Below are positions 1-7,254 of a stretch of DNA of 41,970 bases, piece after piece. How positions within the stretch are numbered: position 1 is the first letter of the stretch; each line of letters starts with the position of its first letter. Under the pieces are notes generated by a model that was not told the origin of the DNA, searched no databases, and saw only the letters and a program-made list of their open reading frames with translations. The DNA is from Methylacidiphilales bacterium (GTDB taxonomy: Bacteria > Verrucomicrobiota > Verrucomicrobiia > Methylacidiphilales > UBA1321): contig JAJSLI010000088.1 of the NCBI GenBank assembly GCA_021272315.1, positions 1-41,970 of the forward strand. The letters are read 5' to 3'. Made by a program: the position numbers and the translations under genes.

Positions 1-558
1 CGTGCCAATCCCCATGCTCACCACATGCCGGGGCTGCTCTTCCGGCGTCCGGAAATGGGCTGCGTTGTCCTTGAGCGTCTTCTCCGACAAAATCTTGATC
101 CAGGTGCGCGAATTCAGCGACCCCGTCGGCTCGTTGAACCCGATATGCCCGTTCGCGCCGATGCCGAGAAGCTGCAGATCGATCCCGCCCGCCTCCTTGA
201 TCGCCGCCTCGTACTCGAGGCAATGCTGCCGCAGGTCCTTCGCGAACCCGTCCGGGACGTGCGTCAATCTTTCCGGGATGTTCACGTGCCGGAAAAAATT
301 CTCCCGCATGTAGAAGTGGTACGACTGCGGGTGATCGTGCGGCAACCCCACGTACTCATCGAGGTTAAACGTCTCCACGCCGCTGAAATCGAGCTTCTCC
401 GCCTGGTGCATCCGAATCAGTTCCGTGTAGAGCCGCAGCGGCGTCCGGCCCGTCGCCAGCCCCAGCACGCAACGGGGTTTGAGCCGCACCATGTGCGCCA
501 CGATCTGCGCCCCCAGGATTGAAACCTCCTCCGCCGAATCACGAATGATCACTTCCAT
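1..558 (-). CDS. nagB: glucosamine-6-phosphate deaminase, 3' end cut by window edge
   Basis: Converts glucosamine-6-phosphate to fructose-6-phosphate and ammonia, the step that feeds amino sugars into glycolysis. Reading leftward from ATG at 558, 186 codons are open to the window edge; the family is about 260-270 residues, so roughly 80 C-terminal residues lie outside. Seen directly: the NLDEYVGL motif with general-base Asp67, and the GANGHIGFNEP motif with His138 and Glu143 at the same spacing as E. coli His143 and Glu148. The position of E. coli Asp141 is Asn136, as also occurs in Gram-positive NagB proteins. An AAAGGA ribosome site lies just upstream. It starts 15 bp after the oxidoreductase gene stop, so the two are probably co-transcribed. 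Function is confident; the partial state is due only to the window. Confidence 0.95.
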   Translation of the reverse strand, partial: MEVIIRDSAEEVSILGAQIVAHMVRLKPRCVLGLATGRTPLRLYTELIRMHQAEKLDFSGVETFNLDEYVGLPHDHPQSYHFYMRENFFRHVNIPERLTHVPDGFAKDLRQHCLEYEAAIKEAGGIDLQLLGIGANGHIGFNEPTGSLNSRTWIKILSEKTLKDNAAHFRTPEEQPRHVVSMGIGT

Positions 559-573
559 TGTCGAATCCTTTCG

Positions 574-1773
574 TTAAATCGCCGCCACAAGGCTTTTTCT
601 ATCTTCTAACCCAATTCCGGACGTCTTCCACCACGAATCGAGATCCACCACACGCCCCTCCGTCATCGCCCGGTCGATCGCAAACGCCACCGCGCATGAT
701 TGCACCCCTTCCTCGACGGACGCCAGCGGCGCGTGGCCTTCCAGCAGAGTGCCGGCAAGCCCCTGCGCCATCATCTCGTCTCCCCCCATGTGTCCCCCCG
801 CCGCGCCCGTATCGATCCGCTCGATCTTCGAGTCGTGCCCGATCCGCTGCAGTTCAATGATCCCGGTCGTTGCATCGGCCCGCAGCGAGCCTTCCGTCCC
901 GCAAAGATACATCCGCCGCTCCGGCAGACCCGCATTGCAATTGGTGTGAAACGCCGCCCGCACCCCGTTCGCGTACTCCAAAATCGCCACTTGATTGTCC
1001 ACGATGTCCACGCCCTCGGAAAACGGACTCACGCGGCCCGGATCCGCCCAGGTACCGTAAGCCGGCTTTCCCTCCGCATTCGGGCCAATGCGCTCGACCT
1101 GATGCGCGTTCGCAGGCACGAAAAAGTCGCGCCCGCCAAAACTCGCCACCCGCGCCGGCAGGCTCCCCGTGATCCAGTTTACCAAGTCCAGATCGTGGCA
1201 ACATTTCTCCAGCAGATGACTCCCGGAATTTGCACTTCGGCGCCGCCAGTTCCCGAAGATGTAACCACCGTGGTTGAACCCCAGCGTCTCGTTGAACTCG
1301 AGCGAAATGATCCGCCCAATCCGCCCCGCCGTCACCAATTCGTGAATTTTCCGGTAAAGCGGCGAGTAACGCAGCACCAGCCCGAAGGCGAATATCCTGC
1401 CTGATTTCTTCACCGCGTCCCGCACCGCCAGGCAATCCTCAAGCGTCGTCGCCAGTGGCTTCTCGCAAAAAACATTCTTCCCGGCCTGGAGCGCCACCAC
1501 CGCCTGTCGCGCATGAAAAACATTCCACGACCCGATGAAGACCCAGTCGACTTTCGCGTGGCGCGTCAGCTCCTCCTCCGCCTTCACCGTCTCGAAATCG
1601 CCGCCGCATACCTTACGCAGCGCCAGCAGTGCTTCCGGATTAGTATCATGTGCCGCCGTAACCACGATCCGGCCCGCCGGCGCCGCTGCCAACAACTGCC
1701 CCAACACCTGGCGCAAGCGCGCCCCCGCGCCGATCACTCCCAACCGCAGCGGCCCAGTCGACAAAGTAGCCAT
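574..1773 (-). CDS. Gfo/Idh/MocA family oxidoreductase
   Basis: NAD(P)-dependent sugar or cyclitol dehydrogenase family. The N-terminal Rossmann motif LGVIGAGAR is at about residues 11-19, the family EKP motif (Lys near 104) is present, and a CCHDLDL segment near residue 195 matches the catalytic His/Asp region. The product is 399 residues from ATG 1773; a GTG at 1791 would add six residues. I prefer the ATG because the Rossmann strand then starts at the usual distance. The substrate cannot be read from sequence. Upstream of nagB and divergent from an AraC regulator, it may act on an amino sugar or derived sugar, which is inference from position only. Confidence 0.9.
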   Translation of the reverse strand: MATLSTGPLRLGVIGAGARLRQVLGQLLAAAPAGRIVVTAAHDTNPEALLALRKVCGGDFETVKAEEELTRHAKVDWVFIGSWNVFHARQAVVALQAGKNVFCEKPLATTLEDCLAVRDAVKKSGRIFAFGLVLRYSPLYRKIHELVTAGRIGRIISLEFNETLGFNHGGYIFGNWRRRSANSGSHLLEKCCHDLDLVNWITGSLPARVASFGGRDFFVPANAHQVERIGPNAEGKPAYGTWADPGRVSPFSEGVDIVDNQVAILEYANGVRAAFHTNCNAGLPERRMYLCGTEGSLRADATTGIIELQRIGHDSKIERIDTGAAGGHMGGDEMMAQGLAGTLLEGHAPLASVEEGVQSCAVAFAIDRAMTEGRVVDLDSWWKTSGIGLEDRKSLVAAI

Positions 1774-1797
1774 GGATTTCTTATTCCACACTTCGTA

Positions 1798-1845
1798 TTG
1801 ATAAAAAATGGCCTAAATGATCTTATATTTATCTTTTTCGATCAT
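1798..1845 (+). promoter_or_regulatory. divergent control region: sigma70-like promoter and inverted repeat
   Basis: TTGATA (1798-1803), a 17-bp spacer and TCTTAT (1821-1826) form a plausible promoter for the AraC gene, whose ATG is at 1848. A perfect 6-bp inverted repeat, ATGATC at 1817-1822 and GATCAT at 1840-1845, brackets the predicted transcription start. That is a reasonable place for an operator serving the divergent pair. Both readings are by eye. Confidence 0.35.
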
Positions 1846-1847
1846 CC

Positions 1848-2735
1848 ATGATCCCCACCTCACCCCTTTCAGAACGGATTGAAACCCTTGCCAGCCGCAT
1901 TTCCGATCCCGTTTCCTATCTGCACGGGCGCATCGCCCCGCCCGCTGTTTTTCCCAACAGCATTCTCTGTTTCGTTCGCCGGCGCGCCGACAAACTCAAC
2001 TTGCGGCCTGCGCCTTCCCGCACGCAACATCATCGTTATCTCTTCATCGCCGCCCTGCGTGGTGCGGGCCGCATCTGCGTCGACGCTGCCACCCACACGC
2101 TCCGCGAAGGCCAGGCCCGGCTCGTCTTTCCCTTCCAGTACCACTCTTACCTCGCCGTCCGTCCCGCCAATATCTGCTGGGTCTTCCTCACCTTTGAAAT
2201 GGATACCGACCCTCGCCTCGAACATCTCCGGATCGCTCCCTCCCGACTGCTTGGTGAAACCGAACTCTTCCTGCTGGCCGAAATTCTTCGTCTTTGGACC
2301 ACGATTAAATCGCCCGCCCTGCTCCAGCTTCATCTCGCCACTCTCCTGGGCCGATTCGGCGCCCGGAAAAGCGGGCCGGAGCAGCAGAAAAAAATAGACG
2401 GTCTACACGACGATTCGCTCCTCGCCCGGGTCAACCGCCACGTTCTGGCCCGGCCCGGACGCCGCCTCGTCCTCAAGCAGCTCGCCGCCGCCGTCGGACA
2501 ATCCGAAAGCCATTTACGCCGCCGTTTTCGCGCCGCGACCGGCCTCAGCCTGGGCCGTCACCTGCGCGAACTCCGCCTCCAGCAGGCCTGCAGCTTGCTC
2601 CACCGCACGCCACAGCCGGTCGGAGAAATCGCCCGCGCCTGCGGATTCGATTCGATCTACTCTTTCAGCCGCGCCTTCACACGCAGTCTATCGGTTTCGC
2701 CTCGCGCTTACCGCCGCAATTTCCGGCCCGGTTGA
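1848..2735 (+). CDS. AraC family transcriptional regulator
   Basis: A 295-residue regulator. The N-terminal half (about 20-170) looks like a cupin-type effector-binding domain. The C-terminal 100 residues carry the double helix-turn-helix of AraC/XylS proteins: LKQLAAAVGQSESHLRRRF as the first HTH, then the IARACGFDSIYSFSRAF signature and an SPRAYRR ending. It is divergent from the oxidoreductase-nagB pair across 74 bp and most likely controls it. The effector is unknown. Its stop abuts the stop of the convergent gene at 2736 with no spacer. Confidence 0.93.
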   Translation: MIPTSPLSERIETLASRISDPVSYLHGRIAPPAVFPNSILCFVRRRADKLNLRPAPSRTQHHRYLFIAALRGAGRICVDAATHTLREGQARLVFPFQYHSYLAVRPANICWVFLTFEMDTDPRLEHLRIAPSRLLGETELFLLAEILRLWTTIKSPALLQLHLATLLGRFGARKSGPEQQKKIDGLHDDSLLARVNRHVLARPGRRLVLKQLAAAVGQSESHLRRRFRAATGLSLGRHLRELRLQQACSLLHRTPQPVGEIARACGFDSIYSFSRAFTRSLSVSPRAYRRNFRPG

Positions 2736-3683
2736 TTAAAGCCCCACGGTCTTCAAAAAGGCGTCCACTTTCGTCCGCGCCGCCAGCGGTTCCGACCAGC
2801 GCGCGGGAATCGCCCGCCGGCCGTGCGCCGCGCCGAGAATCGTCCCCAGCACCAGTCCGCGCGCCGCCGAGTCGCCACCCGCCATCACGTTCTCCACCAG
2901 GGCTTCCTCGAAATTGTCCCCGTGCCGCAACAAAATGGCGAAGACCGACGGCAGCGCCTTGTCCAGCGGACACGACGCGCCCAGTTGCTCCACCGCTTTC
3001 GCGGTCGAAAGCGCGCCCGTCTCCTGGGCCCGGCGCAAAAGGTCCTCCGCGCGCAGCGCCTTGTAGGGCAGCGTTGCCGCCATCGGCAGCGCGCTTGAAA
3101 CCGTCACCCCGCGCATGAGCAGAAAAACCGTCCGCGCGATGAACTCCGCCGCATCCACCGCCGCCGGCGTAGCGTGGGTCAGCGCCGTCTGCGCCCGCGC
3201 CGCCGCGATGATCGTCGGCGCGTCCTCGTTGCGCAACGCGGCCAGTAGCGGAGCAATGCGCGCCGCGCCGCCCAGCTCCGTTGAATCGGACCCGGCCCGG
3301 GTCAACCCGAGCCCCTCCTGCAAATGGGCCAGCGTCTCCTTCGTCGCGTGATCGCGATAGGCCGCCGAGTCGTCCCAGAAGCCGCGCCAGCGTCGCGCGA
3401 AATCGTCCATCACGAAATTGCCGCAGCACGCCTCGAGCGATTCGAGCAGCACCAGCGTCTGGTCGCCATAGTGTGTCTGCGCCCCGCGCCCCTTGCCCGG
3501 ATGATAACTGTCCGGCGCCGCCGCCTCCAATTCCATCACGCGTCCCCAGCGGTGCGCGATCTCCGCCTGATCGTAAATCCAGTGGGCGCCCAGCGCCAGC
3601 GAATCGCCGGCGAGCGCCCCGTAAAGGAGCCCCGCGTACCGTTCGCGGACCGACAGCGGCGCTTCGGCGGTCAAGGTGGCCAT
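2736..3683 (-). CDS. ADP-ribosylglycohydrolase (DraG/J1-crystallin) family protein
   Basis: A 315-residue protein of the ADP-ribosylglycohydrolase fold, which removes ADP-ribose from proteins or related substrates. Visible family marks are ALAGDSLALGAHW at residues 23-35, the GGAARIAPL segment near 138-146 (canonical NGaxMRiaPl) and GGDSAARG at 269-276. Two metal-ligand positions are atypical: HYGDQT at 71-76 stands where DraG enzymes have a Thr-Asp-Asp/Asn-Thr type motif, and the C-terminal GGDxD-type motif has only one Asp. These changes resemble J1-crystallin-like members, so catalytic activity on ADP-ribose is uncertain. It is tail-to-tail with the AraC gene and divergent from efp. Confidence 0.85.
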   Translation of the reverse strand: MATLTAEAPLSVRERYAGLLYGALAGDSLALGAHWIYDQAEIAHRWGRVMELEAAAPDSYHPGKGRGAQTHYGDQTLVLLESLEACCGNFVMDDFARRWRGFWDDSAAYRDHATKETLAHLQEGLGLTRAGSDSTELGGAARIAPLLAALRNEDAPTIIAAARAQTALTHATPAAVDAAEFIARTVFLLMRGVTVSSALPMAATLPYKALRAEDLLRRAQETGALSTAKAVEQLGASCPLDKALPSVFAILLRHGDNFEEALVENVMAGGDSAARGLVLGTILGAAHGRRAIPARWSEPLAARTKVDAFLKTVGL

Positions 3684-3842
3684 GCCTCAACTTAACGCAA
3701 GCGGGCTCCAACGGCGAACCCGATTTAAGGAAAAAAGAGTGCGCGGGAACCGGCCCGCTTAAGAAGCTTGTTTCGCCCGTAGATTTTGATAAATTAACCG
3801 TTCCGGCAGCTCTCGCCCGGAACAACCCATCATTTTACTCTT

Positions 3843-4400
3843 ATGCCAAACGCGAACGAAATCGGAAAAGGACAAGCGATCAAGTGGAACGGCGACATTT
3901 GTCTCGTTCTGGAGACGCAGCACCGCACGCCGGGGAACCTGCGGGCTTTCGTGCAGGCCACGCTGCGCAGCATGCGCACGGGAAAATCGTTCGTGCAGCG
4001 GTTCAATTCGAATGAATCGCTCGAGGTCGTGCCGATGAGCCGCAAGAAGTACGAGTTCAGCTACAAGGACAACTCAGGCTACCACTTCATCGACCCGACG
4101 ACCTACGAGGACATCACCTTCCCGGAGGAGTTCGTCGCGAAAGTGAAAAATTACCTGACCGAGAACCTGGCCTGCGACATCATTTTCACCGATGAGAAGG
4201 CCGCCGACATCGAACCGCCAGCCACCGTTCTGCTCAAGGTCGTCGAGTCGGCCGATGGCGTCCGCGGCGATTCAGCCAACAACGTGCAGAAGGTGGCGGT
4301 CCTGGAGACCGGCCTGCAGGTGCAGGTGCCGCTCTTCATCAAGGAAGGCGAGATGGTCAAGGTCAGCACGACGGACGGCAAATACCTGAGCCGGGCTTAA
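3843..4400 (+). CDS. efp: translation elongation factor P
   Basis: Rescues ribosomes stalled at polyproline stretches by binding between the P and E sites. The 185-residue length and three-domain organisation are normal: KOW-like domain I (about 1-65), then two OB domains, ending in the conserved VxVSTTDGKYLSR-type C-terminus. The tip loop of domain I reads TPGNLRAF at 29-36. Aligned on PG and AF, the residue equivalent to E. coli Lys34, which is beta-lysylated, is Asn32, so neither the Lys nor the Arg modification route applies at that residue. It is monocistronic, and a palindromic repeat starts one base after its stop. Confidence 0.97.
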   Translation: MPNANEIGKGQAIKWNGDICLVLETQHRTPGNLRAFVQATLRSMRTGKSFVQRFNSNESLEVVPMSRKKYEFSYKDNSGYHFIDPTTYEDITFPEEFVAKVKNYLTENLACDIIFTDEKAADIEPPATVLLKVVESADGVRGDSANNVQKVAVLETGLQVQVPLFIKEGEMVKVSTTDGKYLSRA

Positions 4401-4401
4401 A

Positions 4402-4429
4402 TGTAGCGGCGGTCTATGACCGTCGCTGA
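4402..4429 (+). repeat. 27-28 bp dispersed palindrome, copy 1
   Basis: The arms GTAGCGGCGGTC and GACCGTCGCT are separated by TAT. The same element occurs at 21891-21918. Transcribed on the + strand, the stem closes with a G-U pair at the one non-Watson-Crick position. It follows the efp stop directly, which suggests a role at the mRNA 3' end or a REP-type element. No U-tract follows, so it is not a classical intrinsic terminator. The stop codon of the convergent gene (4414-4416) lies inside it. Confidence 0.75.
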
Positions 4430-4815
4430 TTTTTGACGGAATTTGTCTTTAATCCACACTTACCGGAAACCCGGTAACGATTATTTGCAAACGTGCGGTA
4501 GCCCCAATTAAAAATATTTCGCAGTATGGGCGCTACGGAAAGAAGATAAAGGGGGTAAGCCCACCAGATACGTCTCATAACGTACCGGTAAACATCAGCC
4601 CCCAAGATTTGCCTCTCATCGGTCAATAAAAGTCGTAAATCCTGAATTAGTTCTTCTTCGGACAAGTGCAATCGATCGGCCACCCACGAACTCTGTAATG
4701 GCGCGATCCCAAATCCGTTTCTTCGCAAGGTTTCACCCCAAAAAGGAACCCATCTTCGACAAAATCCACAGGTGTCGTCGTACAATATCCAATTGATAGA
4801 AACAGCTTGCTCCAT
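4414..4815 (-). CDS. DCC family (DUF393) thiol-disulfide oxidoreductase-like protein
   Basis: A 133-residue protein with the family signature near its N-terminus: YDDTCGFC, giving a CxxC at Cys16/Cys19 preceded by two Asp. Members are predicted thioredoxin-fold redox proteins; physiological roles are poorly known. The ATG at 4815 is chosen because it puts the DCC motif at residues 13-19 as in relatives and lies 11 bp after the DUF2071 stop. The last codons and the TAG stop fall within the palindromic repeat at 4402-4429, so the original C-terminus may have been altered by that repeat. Third gene of a leftward trio, with lower GC than its surroundings. Confidence 0.85.
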   Translation of the reverse strand: MEQAVSINWILYDDTCGFCRRWVPFWGETLRRNGFGIAPLQSSWVADRLHLSEEELIQDLRLLLTDERQILGADVYRYVMRRIWWAYPLYLLSVAPILRNIFNWGYRTFANNRYRVSGKCGLKTNSVKNQRRS

Positions 4816-4826
4816 GGCGTTACCAA

Positions 4827-5561
4827 TTAGAGTGCAAGTCGCGATCCCTTGGAAACAGTCACTGCTGAACCATCGGCCAGAAAGGCCGAAGCGGGCGGCT
4901 TTTGGAGAAATTCGACAAAATTCCGACCATAAAGGCCTTCCACTTCGCACTCGAATAACGAAGATTGAGCAGAGCATACGCACCAGCGGGGATGTTCCAC
5001 TTGGTACTCGACTGTTCCTCCATCGCGTTGACGGACATATCCCCAGTAGTGCTCCGTAATGAATTCTTCGCTCGATCCTTCTTGAACCGCTTTCGGAATG
5101 CCTTCGATTGAGAGTTCAAGGCGGTTTTTTCGGCCCTTAAAATCCCATTCGTAGGCCACTTTTTGGACCATCCCTTCATTTCCGTGCCGCAACTCGTGCC
5201 TCATGGGAAGAGTAACGTAATTTTCATTATAGAACGCTCTGGCTATCCAAGCGATGGCATGTTTGGGAACAAGTTCCTTGATAAAAACCACGGCCCGGCG
5301 CCAACCATCGTTCGTTTTGCGCCTGACATAAAACCGCAAGTTTACCTCCTCAAAGTTGGAATGAAACGGAATGGCAATGCCGCAGAGTCTGGTATTTAAA
5401 AATTGAAATCCAACCATGCTGACGAACGTCCTGCCCTGCCATCGATCAAGTTCCGTTCCTGCCGGAACGAGAGGCTGAAGCACGTCCGGATCGATTTCAT
5501 AATTCAACATAACGAGATGCCGCCACTCGGCAGTCAAAAATCGTGAGGGCTTTAATTCCAT
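4827..5561 (-). CDS. DUF2071 (YqjF-like) family protein
   Basis: A 244-residue protein that reads as a full-length DUF2071 member: an opening TAEWRHLVMLNYEIDP segment, then FVSMVGFQFLNTR, FEEVNLRFYVRR and the late HPRWCV region. The biochemical function of the family is not established. The ATG at 5561 is preferred, since longer versions of the frame would run into the upstream metallo-beta-lactamase gene. The 16-bp gap upstream and 11-bp gap downstream, with shared orientation, indicate one operon. Base composition is AT-richer than neighbours, suggesting acquisition together with the DCC gene. Confidence 0.85.
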   Translation of the reverse strand: MELKPSRFLTAEWRHLVMLNYEIDPDVLQPLVPAGTELDRWQGRTFVSMVGFQFLNTRLCGIAIPFHSNFEEVNLRFYVRRKTNDGWRRAVVFIKELVPKHAIAWIARAFYNENYVTLPMRHELRHGNEGMVQKVAYEWDFKGRKNRLELSIEGIPKAVQEGSSEEFITEHYWGYVRQRDGGTVEYQVEHPRWCVCSAQSSLFECEVEGLYGRNFVEFLQKPPASAFLADGSAVTVSKGSRLAL

Positions 5562-5577
5562 GTTGGCGGCTTGTCGC

Positions 5578-6474
5578 CTAAAACACCTGCGGCATGCCTT
5601 CGACGAGGAAGCGGATGTCCTGCAGGATGCCGGCTTCGCTTCCGGCGAGCATGAGGCGCTGGGCCGGCTCGTGCATCGGTTCGTAGCTGAGGCGATAAGT
5701 GCCGAAGTGCATCGGGACAAACGTCCGCGCCTTGATTTCGCGGAAAGCCTGCACGGCCTGTTCGGGGCCCATGTGAACGTCGCGGAACGAGGGCGGTTCG
5801 TAGGCCCCGATGGGCAGCAGCGCAATCTCCGGGGGAACGCGGCGGCCGATTTCGCGGAAGCCGGAAAAGTAGGCGGAATCGCCGCAGTGGTAGACCCGGC
5901 GGCCCTCGAACTCGATGACGTAGCCGCCGTAGCCGCGGTGGCGGTCGTGCAGGACGCGGGCGCCCCAATGCTTGGCGGGCGTAAAGGTGATCTTGAGGCC
6001 GCGGTAGCTCCATTCGTCCCACCAATTCATTTCGTGGACCTGCTCGAAGCCGAGATCGTGGACAAGGCTCCGGACACCGTAAGGGACGACGATGGGCTGG
6101 CGGGCGGCGACGGCAGACAGCGAGCGGCGGTTGAGATGGTCGAAGTGGGCGTGGGTGATGAGGACGAGGTCGATGTTGGGGAGATCACTGATGGCAAGCC
6201 CGGCGCGCTTGAGGCGCTTGACGACGATGAGCCAGTTGGCCCAGTTGGGATCGACGAGGATGTTGTGGCGCGGGGTCTGGATGAGAAAGGAGGCGTGGCC
6301 GATCCAGGTCAGGCCGATCTGGCCGGGCCGGAGTTTCGGAAAAACCGGGCGATACTGGACGCCGCTTTTGCGAACGAAGAGGGACGGGATGAGGACCTCG
6401 GTGACAAAGTTGCGCTCGTTCCAGCGGGTCGCCTTTTTCTCTCCTTTTTTTCGTTTTTCCTGGGAGGCGGACAT
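5578..6474 (-). CDS. MBL-fold metallohydrolase (UlaG / NAPE-PLD-like)
   Basis: Metallo-beta-lactamase-fold hydrolase. Seen: LTWIGHASFLIQ and ILVDPNW near the N-terminus, the metal-binding THAHFDHL motif (HxHxDH), HCGDSAYF with a metal-bridging Asp, and a late VPMHFGTYRLS histidine region. This pattern matches the broad UlaG/NAPE-PLD-like group, which acts on phosphoesters or lactones; the substrate cannot be assigned. The ATG at 6474 gives 298 residues; in-frame ATGs at 6495 and 6531 are also open and none has a clear ribosome site. It leads the MBL-DUF2071-DCC operon and is divergent from the cyclo-ligase gene. Confidence 0.9.
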   Translation of the reverse strand: MSASQEKRKKGEKKATRWNERNFVTEVLIPSLFVRKSGVQYRPVFPKLRPGQIGLTWIGHASFLIQTPRHNILVDPNWANWLIVVKRLKRAGLAISDLPNIDLVLITHAHFDHLNRRSLSAVAARQPIVVPYGVRSLVHDLGFEQVHEMNWWDEWSYRGLKITFTPAKHWGARVLHDRHRGYGGYVIEFEGRRVYHCGDSAYFSGFREIGRRVPPEIALLPIGAYEPPSFRDVHMGPEQAVQAFREIKARTFVPMHFGTYRLSYEPMHEPAQRLMLAGSEAGILQDIRFLVEGMPQVF

Positions 6475-6551
6475 GACTATATTAAAAACCTGCATCAAGG
6501 CGGCATCGGCGCAACCTTGCTTCCATGCCATCTTACAGGGAAGGTCCGAAA

Positions 6552-7160
6552 ATGAAACGCGATTCCTCTCCCCACGCGCGCCAGGCCAAACAGGCCTTGC
6601 GGCACGATATGCGCGTGCGTCTGCGGGAGTTGAGCGAGGAGGCGCGCGCGGAAGCGTCCCTGCAGCTTTGCCAGCAGGCGGCGCATCTTCCGGAATTCAC
6701 CGAGGCGCAAAGCGTCGCCCTTTTTGTGCCGTTGCCATCGGAGCCCGACATCAATCCGTTGATCGAGGAGGCGTGGGCGGACGGAAAGCGGGTGGCCCTG
6801 CCCCGGATGAAAATGGGGAAGGGAAAGCCGGTTTTGGAATGGTTCATCGTGGCCGACTGGAGCGAACTGGGGGAGCCGGGGCCGATCGGCCTACGCGAGC
6901 CGAACGCCGGACTCTGCAAACAGGTGGCGGCGGGGGAACTCGATTGCGCGTTCATCCCGGCACTGGCCTTTGACGAGGAAGGTTTTCGCCTGGGACACGG
7001 CGGCGGCTTCTACGATTGTTTTTTAAGCGAAGCGCCGCAACGGCTCGCCTGCATCGGGTTGATGTACGCCTGCCAGGCCGTGGCGAAAGTCCCCCGCGAA
7101 GCACATGATGCACCCTTGCCAAAGGTGCTGACGGAGGAGGGACTGAGGACGTTTAGGTAG
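6552..7160 (+). CDS. 5-formyltetrahydrofolate cyclo-ligase
   Basis: ATP-dependent conversion of 5-formyl-THF to 5,10-methenyl-THF, which salvages the inert folate pool. The 202 residues show the N-terminal RQAKQALRHDMRVRL helix, VALFVPLPSEPDI, and the nucleotide/Mg loop LGHGGGFYDCFL (canonical GxGxGYYDR). The ATG at 6552 is chosen over 6525 because AGGGAAGG (6537-6544) sits 7 bp upstream. The gene's last ~40 bp recur in diverged form at 10364-10405, beyond the GH31 gene (see the pseudogene entry). Confidence 0.93.
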   Translation: MKRDSSPHARQAKQALRHDMRVRLRELSEEARAEASLQLCQQAAHLPEFTEAQSVALFVPLPSEPDINPLIEEAWADGKRVALPRMKMGKGKPVLEWFIVADWSELGEPGPIGLREPNAGLCKQVAAGELDCAFIPALAFDEEGFRLGHGGGFYDCFLSEAPQRLACIGLMYACQAVAKVPREAHDAPLPKVLTEEGLRTFR

Positions 7161-7254
7161 AGGTTGGCTGAAAACTTTGTGTTGTAACCAGGTATGTGGT
7201 TAAGGGACCACGCTGTGAAATTCGGTATTCGGTAGGGACCGTTTTGAGCTGTGG

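Noticed and set aside
1-558. Asn136 at the NagB Asp141 position as a sign of inactivity
   Set aside because: The same Asn occurs in active Gram-positive NagB proteins; His138 and Glu143 are present.
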